Assembly: GCA_045660865.1 (NCBI GenBank)
Contig: JAZREP010000008.1
Span: 17,441 to 81,440, forward strand
DNA: 64,000 nt
From: CAZRRV01 sp045660865
Lineage (GTDB): Bacteria; Bacillota; Clostridia; Oscillospirales; Acutalibacteraceae
Reading direction: 5' to 3'
Positions 58,939 through 64,000 of the stretch are shown in pieces (positions within the stretch are counted from its first letter, which is position 1; each line of letters starts with the position of its first letter). The notes below the pieces were generated by a model. The model saw nothing but the letters and a program-made list of their open reading frames with translations, made no database searches and was not told the origin of the DNA. The position numbers were made by a program, and so were the translations under genes.

Positions 58939-60234
58939 TTACCTCTCATTCTGATTGCTTTCCACCATAGCGGAAATACCTAATTCCTGCAGAACAGCAA
59001 AAAAGTGCCGTTCTAACTCTGCTTCTTTAATGTTACGAATAAAATTGATATAGATAGTATCGCCGAAGGACAGCATACCGCAGTTGTACGGAGCTGCCGC
59101 TTGAACACCGAGAATAAAGTCAAAGCGTTTGATATATTTTGCCATTACTTCGGGCAATTTTACCTGACCAATATTAGAAAGAGTCAAGCAGGATTTCTTT
59201 TCACCAACGCTGTCAAATATAGCCTTCATAACTACATTCTTTATCGGCAACGGAATAAGGCGAACAAGCGGATTCTTCTCATCATTTACATTGGTGGCAA
59301 TCACACAGCTCATGTGCTTTGCCGTAAATTCCGTTCCCATCTTGTGCTGAATCACTTTACAGATTTCATCCAAGGTGTACTCACCAAGGCGAGGGTCTAA
59401 TTCCGGAACCGTATACATTGCGAAGTTCCTAAGTGTGCTGCTTGGAAACAGTTGGCGAAGATTCACGGGTATCAACAGCTTGATTCGCTTTTGACGTCTT
59501 ATGTTTGGGTTCTTTTCGTTTTGGAGATTGAGGAGTGCCTTCATCATAACAGCGCTCATAAACACCGTTAAAGTTGAATTATACTTGTGTGCTGTATCCA
59601 ACGCTTCTTTAACAGGTATGTTGAAGCAAGTCAGATTTAAGAAACCATCTTTCTGCGGCTCACCGTACATGTGCCAAGCGTTTGTGTCTTTACGACTTGC
59701 AGGTACAGAACCGGCATTCTTCGGGAAACAGTCCTCTAATTCTTCCTCTGTAGGTAAATCCTTACGGTTTACGATTCCGTTTTCGCAAGGAATATCAATG
59801 TTGTATTTCTGTTCAAGGTATTCTGCAACTAAACTTTTAAGAAAAATCAAAGCGCCTGTTCCATCGGTCAAAGAATGGAAGAACTCAACAGCTATACGGT
59901 TGTTGAAAACGATTACTCGAAATGCACATTTTCGCATTTCATTCTTGCTCATATATGTAAGAGGATAGCTGTATTCTTCTCTGATTTCGGGAGCAGACTC
60001 CACTTGTTGCAAATAATACCAAAATACACCCTTGCGCAAACGAGCTGCAATGGATGGAAAACGCTTAACGGTAATATCTAAAGCCGACTTTAATACACCC
60101 GTATCCACATCATCAAAAAGTGTTACGGATTGCCTAAAAACATTACTCCAATTTTTCCGTCTTGCCGCAGGGTAGATTTTTGCTGCGTTATCCAGTCTAA
60201 CCCACCTAAGCGGTCTTGCTGCTTTCTTTGCCAT
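58939..60234 (-). CDS. Condensation-like acyltransferase (alcohol acetyltransferase/WES type)
   Basis: 431-residue protein with the chloramphenicol-acetyltransferase/condensation fold. Seen: RWVRLDNAAKIYPAARRKNWSNVFR start, the catalytic-type motif FFHSLTDGTGALIFLKSL (H-x3-D-G at about 118-123), YNSTLTVFMSAVMMKAL, LLIPVNLRQLFPSSTLRNFA, and a late SFGDTIYINFIRN region. Family members transfer acyl groups to alcohols or amines. The HxxxDG motif is intact, so it is likely active; substrate unknown. Lies between degV and the zinc-ribbon gene in a MarR-controlled operon. Confidence 0.75.
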   Translation of the reverse strand: MAKKAARPLRWVRLDNAAKIYPAARRKNWSNVFRQSVTLFDDVDTGVLKSALDITVKRFPSIAARLRKGVFWYYLQQVESAPEIREEYSYPLTYMSKNEMRKCAFRVIVFNNRIAVEFFHSLTDGTGALIFLKSLVAEYLEQKYNIDIPCENGIVNRKDLPTEEELEDCFPKNAGSVPASRKDTNAWHMYGEPQKDGFLNLTCFNIPVKEALDTAHKYNSTLTVFMSAVMMKALLNLQNEKNPNIRRQKRIKLLIPVNLRQLFPSSTLRNFAMYTVPELDPRLGEYTLDEICKVIQHKMGTEFTAKHMSCVIATNVNDEKNPLVRLIPLPIKNVVMKAIFDSVGEKKSCLTLSNIGQVKLPEVMAKYIKRFDFILGVQAAAPYNCGMLSFGDTIYINFIRNIKEAELERHFFAVLQELGISAMVESNQNER

Positions 60235-60253
60235 AAAGGTATATCCTTTTCAT

Positions 60254-61093
60254 TTAATTCTTGAAAAATGCAACAACTACAGCACCGGGACCGGCGTGTG
60301 TGCCAATGACACTACCTACAGTTGTGTAACGCACCTCTTGGAGATTGCCTTCCCAGATGTGTCGGCTATCTTCGATATATTTAAGTAATAACGCATCCGA
60401 AATGCCGCTGTAGCCAAGCAACACAGGCTTGTTGAAATCAATACCGCCGGCTTTATCTATCTCCTGAACAAGCAAATTGTTGCCCATCTTAGAGCCACGT
60501 GCCTTTCCAAGCATATTGATTTCGCCATCTATAACAGAAAGAACCGGTTTGATGTTCAACATACTACCGGCAAAGGCTACCGCTTTGGAAATACGACCGC
60601 CTTTTTTAAGATATTCGAGCGTATCCACCAAGGCAACAATTACAATTTTTTTCTTTTCTTCTTCCAGAATCTGCGCTATTTCTTCTGCGCTTTTTCCTTC
60701 GTCCAGCAGTCTAAAAGCTAATTCCACCAAAATACCACTGCCCATTGCAGCAGTACAACTATCAACGATATAAATATTTTCATAATCTTCGGCAGCAATG
60801 GTGGCGCTTTGATATGTCCCGGAAAATTTTGAAGCAAGGGTGATAACAACTGCCGCTTCACCGGACTCTTTTGCTTTTTCAAATTCTTTCATAAAAGCAT
60901 CCGGTGTAGCCTGGCTTGTGGTGGGTAATACATCGCTCTCAATTAACTTTTCATAAAAGGTTTTATGGTCGATGGTAACACCGTCAATAAATTCTTCTTC
61001 ACCAAAATGAATGGTAAGCGGTACTGTATGTACTCTGTTTTTGTATTTTGGCATTAAATCTGCTGTGGAATCCACAATAATTCTTGTTTTCAT
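60254..61093 (-). CDS. DegV-family fatty-acid-binding protein
   Basis: 279-residue DegV protein, the fold of FakB, which presents a bound fatty acid to the kinase FakA. Seen: RIIVDSTADL, VPLTIHFGEEEFIDGVTID, the TTSQATPDAFMKEF motif (Ser/Thr contacts with the carboxylate), ASKFSGTYQSATIAAE, DSCTAAMGSGILVELA, and GGRISKAVAFAGSMLNIKP. No fakA in the window. Together with the acyltransferase it suggests a fatty-acyl pathway. SD TAAGGAG; 11 bases after marR. Confidence 0.88.
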   Translation of the reverse strand: MKTRIIVDSTADLMPKYKNRVHTVPLTIHFGEEEFIDGVTIDHKTFYEKLIESDVLPTTSQATPDAFMKEFEKAKESGEAAVVITLASKFSGTYQSATIAAEDYENIYIVDSCTAAMGSGILVELAFRLLDEGKSAEEIAQILEEEKKKIVIVALVDTLEYLKKGGRISKAVAFAGSMLNIKPVLSVIDGEINMLGKARGSKMGNNLLVQEIDKAGGIDFNKPVLLGYSGISDALLLKYIEDSRHIWEGNLQEVRYTTVGSVIGTHAGPGAVVVAFFKN

Positions 61094-61104
61094 AAATAAA
61101 CTCC

Positions 61105-61551
61105 TTATTTTTCTCCACTATTTGAAATGGATTCTAAACTCTCGCTGATAATGGATAAACTACGGTAAAACGCTACTCGCTCTTCCTCGGTAAGTCCATC
61201 GCTGATAGTATCAAGAACGCCTCCAATTTTATCGGCAATCTTTTTTCCGACTTTTAAACCCTTATCAGTTAGTAATAACACACTTTTATATCTTTTAGGG
61301 CATTTTACCTCATGAGTAATATAGTCGTTAGTTTCAAGGTAATTTAATGCACGAGAAATGGTTGCTTTGTCTTCCTCACAACGTTCACAAAGGTCGGTTG
61401 CCGTTGCTCCTTTGTTCGTGTAAAGATAATATAAGCAGGAAACATGAGCACTTCTCAAATTGTATTCTGCCATTTCTTGATTTTTGATTTTGCGAATATT
61501 GCGGCTGATTCGGTTAATCAAAACCGTAAAAGTTTCAAATCTTTCTTGCAT
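61105..61551 (-). CDS. MarR-family transcriptional regulator
   Basis: 148-residue winged-helix regulator. Seen: helical dimerisation N-terminus, TATDLCERCEEDKATISRALNYLETNDYITHEVKCPKRYKSVLLLTDKGLKVGKKI (HTH and wing, about 50-105). First gene of a four-gene operon. Its promoter (TTGACA-17-TATACT) is flanked and overlapped by two near-identical 22-bp palindromes, so it almost certainly represses itself and the operon. Ligand unknown; a fatty acid or phenolic is plausible. SD TGGAGGT. Confidence 0.9.
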   Translation of the reverse strand: MQERFETFTVLINRISRNIRKIKNQEMAEYNLRSAHVSCLYYLYTNKGATATDLCERCEEDKATISRALNYLETNDYITHEVKCPKRYKSVLLLTDKGLKVGKKIADKIGGVLDTISDGLTEEERVAFYRSLSIISESLESISNSGEK

Positions 61552-61565
61552 TGCAATACCTCCAA

Positions 61566-61587
61566 ACTTGTTGAAATATCAACAAGT
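61566..61587. promoter_or_regulatory. MarR operator 1
   Basis: 22-bp palindrome ACTTGTTGAAATATCAACAAGT, exact except for the two central positions; arms ACTTGTTGA/TCAACAAGT. Overlaps the predicted transcription start of marR. Confidence 0.85.
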
Positions 61588-61590
61588 GGC

Positions 61591-61619
61591 AGTATAACAC
61601 AAACTTGTTGATATGTCAA
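61591..61619 (-). promoter_or_regulatory. SigA promoter of the marR operon
   Basis: On the minus strand TTGACA (complement of 61614-61619), 17-bp spacer, TATACT (complement of 61591-61596). The -35 box is inside operator 2. Confidence 0.85.
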
Positions 61620-61624
61620 CAAGT
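61603..61624. promoter_or_regulatory. MarR operator 2
   Basis: 22-bp palindrome ACTTGTTGATATGTCAACAAGT with the same 8-9-bp arms as operator 1; extends to 24 bp with flanking A/T. Centre-to-centre distance to operator 1 is 37 bp. Contains the -35 box. Confidence 0.85.
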
Positions 61625-61652
61625 TTCAAAGCCTAGTCCCATTCCCACCAAA

Positions 61653-61686
61653 GCAAAACAAAAAACCAGCCCAAAAGGACTGGTTC
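61653..61686 (-). terminator. Terminator after tRNA-Tyr
   Basis: AACCAGTCC / GGGCTGGTT stem (one mismatch) with a TTTT loop, followed on the minus strand by a T-run. Confidence 0.75.
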
Positions 61687-61693
61687 ATTGTTT

Positions 61694-61778
61694 TGGTGGG
61701 AGCGGGTGGATTCGAACCACCGAAGTCGTCGACAACAGATTTACAGTCTGCCCCCTTTGGCCACTCGGGAACACTCCC
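61694..61778 (-). tRNA. tRNA-Tyr (GTA)
   Basis: Minus-strand cloverleaf: acceptor GGGAGTG with CGCTCCC, anticodon loop CTGTAAA with GTA anticodon between CAGA/TCTG arms, long variable arm (class II), T-loop GGTTCGAATCC, encoded ACCA end at 61694-61697. 85 nt including CCA. Confidence 0.95.
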
Positions 61779-61796
61779 ATATTAAATTTAAAAAAA

Positions 61797-61872
61797 TGGA
61801 GCTGGTGGACGGACTTGAACCCCCGACCTGCTGATTACAAATCAGCTGCTCTACCAACTGAGCTACACCAGC
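61797..61872 (-). tRNA. tRNA-Thr (TGT)
   Basis: Minus-strand cloverleaf: acceptor GCTGGTG with CACCAGC, D-arm TAGCTCAGTTGGTAGAGCA, anticodon TGT in CTGATTTGTAATCAG, T-loop GGTTCAAGTCC, encoded TCCA end. 76 nt. 18 bases upstream of tRNA-Tyr in the same transcript. Confidence 0.95.
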
Positions 61873-62049
61873 GAACAGCAATTGATAATATAACATAGGA
61901 TTTAACCTTTGTCAAGACCTAAATAATTAAAATTTTGTCTCAATTTTAATATTTTTATTGAAATTATGTATATATTTCTTGTCTTTTTGAAAAGGTTATG
62001 TTAAAATGAGCAGTGGTGCTTTATATTAGCAGAAATTGGAGGAAGTAAA

Positions 62050-63141
62050 ATGTATAATGCTTTAGCGATTGCAACTGAGTTTAAAACCGATGGTATCCCA
62101 CAAAAATCGGAGCCGTTTGGTTGCGGTCATATTAATGATACATTTTTAATTACAACCGATACAGAACATTTATATGTTTTACAACGTATAAATACAAATG
62201 TTTTCAAAAACCCGAAGCTTTTAATGGATAATTACGCTTCTGTTACTGAATACTTAAAAAAGTACATTGCTAATGAGGGTGGAAACCCCGAGCGCGGAAC
62301 ATTGAATTTGATTCCTACCAAGGCAGGAGAAAACTGGTTAGAGAAAGACGGAAAATGCTGGCGCATGACCATTTATATTGATAACACAGTTACAATACAA
62401 ATCGTTCAAAATGCGCAGGATTTTTACTGGGCAGGCCGTGCATTTGGAAAATTCACCTGTCAATTAGCCGATTACCCGTCTGAAACACTTGGTGAGACAA
62501 TTCCTAATTTCCATAACACACCTTCTCGCTACCGTGATTTTGAAAAGGCGGTAGAGGATGATGTTTGCGGACGTGCTGCATCTGTAAAGGCTGAAATTGA
62601 TTTTGCACGCACACAAAAAGAATACACCTCGTTGTTTGTGGATATGCTTGATAAGGGTGAGTTACCGCTTAGAGTTACTCATAACGATACCAAACTCAAC
62701 AACGTTTTGCTTGATGAAAAAACCGGAGAGCCGGTAGCAGTTGTTGACTTAGATACCGTTATGCCGGGACTTTCGCTTTATGATTTTGGTGACAGTATCC
62801 GTTTTGGTACCAACCCTGCTGCTGAGGATGAAAAAGACCTTTCAAAGGTTTATTGCGACTTAAATTACTTTGAAAGCTATGCAAAGGGTTATTTGGAGGA
62901 GTGCGGCAAATCTCTTACTGAGAACGAACTGCGTATGTTGCCCCATGCCGGCAAGATGATGACTCTTGAATGTGGTCTTCGCTTTTTGACCGACTATTTA
63001 AACGGTGATACATATTTCAAAATACACAGAGAAGAGCATAATCTTGACCGTTGCAGAACTCAGTTCAAATTGGTAGAGGATATGACCGGAAAGATTGAGG
63101 ATATGAGACGTATTATCGATAACATAGTTTCAAATCTTTAA
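62050..63141 (+). CDS. NahK-like N-acetylhexosamine/sugar 1-kinase (APH fold)
   Basis: 363-residue kinase of the aminoglycoside-phosphotransferase fold. Seen: FGCGHINDTFLITTD (glycine-rich nucleotide loop), LQRINTNVFKNPKLLMDNYASVTEYL (the N-acetylhexosamine 1-kinase pattern), Brenner motif RVTHNDTKLNNVLLDE (catalytic Asp about 219) and VVDLDTVMPGLSLYDFGDSIRFG (metal Asp). NahK phosphorylates GlcNAc/GalNAc at C1 after lacto-N-biose or mucin-glycan breakdown, which fits a fucose user in the gut. Other sugar 1-kinases of this family remain possible. SD TGGAGGAAG. Confidence 0.82.
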   Translation: MYNALAIATEFKTDGIPQKSEPFGCGHINDTFLITTDTEHLYVLQRINTNVFKNPKLLMDNYASVTEYLKKYIANEGGNPERGTLNLIPTKAGENWLEKDGKCWRMTIYIDNTVTIQIVQNAQDFYWAGRAFGKFTCQLADYPSETLGETIPNFHNTPSRYRDFEKAVEDDVCGRAASVKAEIDFARTQKEYTSLFVDMLDKGELPLRVTHNDTKLNNVLLDEKTGEPVAVVDLDTVMPGLSLYDFGDSIRFGTNPAAEDEKDLSKVYCDLNYFESYAKGYLEECGKSLTENELRMLPHAGKMMTLECGLRFLTDYLNGDTYFKIHREEHNLDRCRTQFKLVEDMTGKIEDMRRIIDNIVSNL

Positions 63142-63171
63142 TTATCGAATATTTTTATTGGAAGTGTTTTA

Positions 63172-63924
63172 ATGGATAAGAAATTCTTTGATGAAATAGT
63201 TTCTTTTATGAGCAAAACAATTGCCACCTATAATTTTGAGCCGGTGGATGGGGAGGACTATTCCTTTAAAGGCGAAACTAAAGCTTTTAAAATCCTTTAT
63301 GATGAGAAAAAACAATTCTGTTTGCAAGTTGCCGATGTTAATGAAGGCGAGATAGGAGTTTACAACAATAAAGCTGCTTGGCTTTTTGATGAAAATCATT
63401 CTAATAAGGATACCCTTATAATTGCTGAGGATTTTGAAGAAACCATTCTTAAAGAGCTTGGAATAAAGAAACAGGTTGTGCGTTCCGCTAGTGAAGTTGC
63501 GCTTCCAAGTAAAACTGTTGCAGGCCAGGCTCCTAATATTGAGGGCTTTACCCAAAAGGCTTTGGCGATTTTCCCGGAGTTCAAAGATACCTATAAAGAA
63601 GAGCTTGAAAAGAACGGCGAATATTTATATGTCGATTTCTTGAAAAAAACCTTTGTGCCTAAATTCCGTGAGGTTATAGCGGCAGGCAACAAAAAGCAAA
63701 TATCCAAAATAATGGATATGCTTGGTAAAATGTATTACGAAGGCGATTCAACAGTTTCTAATGTAGTAGTAGGCGTTATTATTGCAGGAACATTTAAGGA
63801 CAATGTTGAGGAGTTTGACAAGTGTGCCGAATTAGTTAACAACTACCCTTATTTGTGTTCGGCAGGCAAGCAAATACTGCAATGTGTAAAGTCAAATAAA
63901 AAGTACGCTGCAATATTTGAATAA
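63172..63924 (+). CDS. Cytoplasmic protein of unknown function
   Basis: I do not recognise this family. 250 residues, no signal peptide or membrane helix; an N-terminal alpha/beta region (1-95) with FKILYDEKKQFCLQVADV and EIGVYNNKAAWLFDE, a linker with PSKTVAGQAPNIEGF, and a helical C-terminal region (120-250) with YLYVDFLKKTFVPKFREVI and GKMYYEGDSTVSNVVVGVIIAGTF. Follows the kinase by 30 bases without a clear terminator, so it may be cotranscribed. The SD is weak (TTGGAAG). Confidence 0.6.
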   Translation: MDKKFFDEIVSFMSKTIATYNFEPVDGEDYSFKGETKAFKILYDEKKQFCLQVADVNEGEIGVYNNKAAWLFDENHSNKDTLIIAEDFEETILKELGIKKQVVRSASEVALPSKTVAGQAPNIEGFTQKALAIFPEFKDTYKEELEKNGEYLYVDFLKKTFVPKFREVIAAGNKKQISKIMDMLGKMYYEGDSTVSNVVVGVIIAGTFKDNVEEFDKCAELVNNYPYLCSAGKQILQCVKSNKKYAAIFE

Positions 63925-64000
63925 TATAATTTAAAGCTAAAAGTTCGCCAAAAATCAACTTTTTTAGTTTTGGGGGTTTTTTTTAAAAAAAAAAAAGGCG
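63925..64000. other. Homopolymer-rich right edge
   Basis: After the last stop codon the sequence becomes runs of T, G, T and then twelve A, ending GGCG. This looks like a contig end or a mis-assembled terminator and not ordinary intergenic sequence. No gene seen. Confidence 0.5.

Overview
The window is AT-rich, densely coded DNA from an anaerobic, spore-forming, gut-type Clostridia (Firmicutes, probably Oscillospiraceae/Lachnospiraceae-like). Support: strong SD motifs, TTG/GTG starts, an intact sporulation sigma-K, an electron-bifurcating NfnAB pair, glycyl-radical metabolism and a probable Re-type citrate synthase. I cannot name a species. There are no rRNAs, CRISPR arrays, insertion sequences or prophages. 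The right edge runs into homopolymers and looks like a contig end.

Layout. 1-6.2 kb: end of rplQ, a lipoteichoic-acid-synthase-like sulfatase-fold enzyme, proS, an acidic membrane protein and two HAD phosphatases. 6.3-19.6 kb: a complete glycyl-radical bacterial microcompartment (BMC) locus of the fucose/rhamnose type (GRM5-like). It encodes a B12-independent 1,2-propanediol dehydratase and its activase, a PduU/EutS-like shell protein, an EutP/PduV-like GTPase, a class II (fuculose-phosphate type) aldolase, a PduO-C/HbpS-like protein, a Zn alcohol dehydrogenase, four BMC-H proteins, a pentameric vertex protein, a PduS-like flavo-Fe/S protein, a PduT-like BMC-T, a DeoR regulator, a CoA-acylating aldehyde dehydrogenase and a PduL phosphotransacylase. 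19.6-29.2 kb: asnB, nfnAB, rodA-like, tsaE-tsaB-rpiB-upp, lepA. 29.3-33.6 kb: a class II FBP aldolase and a fucU/fucI pair divergent from an AraC regulator. 33.6-49.1 kb: housekeeping genes, including a secreted SH3/C39-like protein, trmL, a pyridoxamine kinase, a phosphoglucomutase, sigK, a glycine-riboswitch-controlled AGCS transporter, glyS, rsmD-coaD, secDF and an aminotransferase. 49.3-52.7 kb: Re-citrate synthase-like gene plus aconitase. 52.7-64 kb: a PlsC-like/PAP2 pair, sdpRI, mgtC-like, an APC permease, a MarR-DegV-acyltransferase-membrane protein operon with palindromic operators, tRNA-Tyr, tRNA-Thr, a NahK-like kinase and an unknown protein.

How it fits together. L-Fucose would be mutarotated (FucU) and isomerised (FucI) to L-fuculose. 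A kinase not in this window would phosphorylate it, and the BMC-associated aldolase would split it into DHAP and L-lactaldehyde. DHAP can enter central metabolism through the nearby FBP aldolase. Lactaldehyde would be reduced to 1,2-propanediol, dehydrated to propionaldehyde inside the shell, and disproportionated to propanol and propionyl-phosphate. Four cargo proteins carry amphipathic terminal helices that look like encapsulation peptides.

The strongest unexplained signals are: two BMC promoters sharing a TTGAC-N3-TGTTGTTTT-N3-TGTTA block; a 15-codon ORF with its own SD just before the dehydratase; a U-tract-free hairpin between the major hexamer genes and the vertex gene; an activase lacking the ferredoxin-like insert; and the MarR operon with a perfectly placed double operator.
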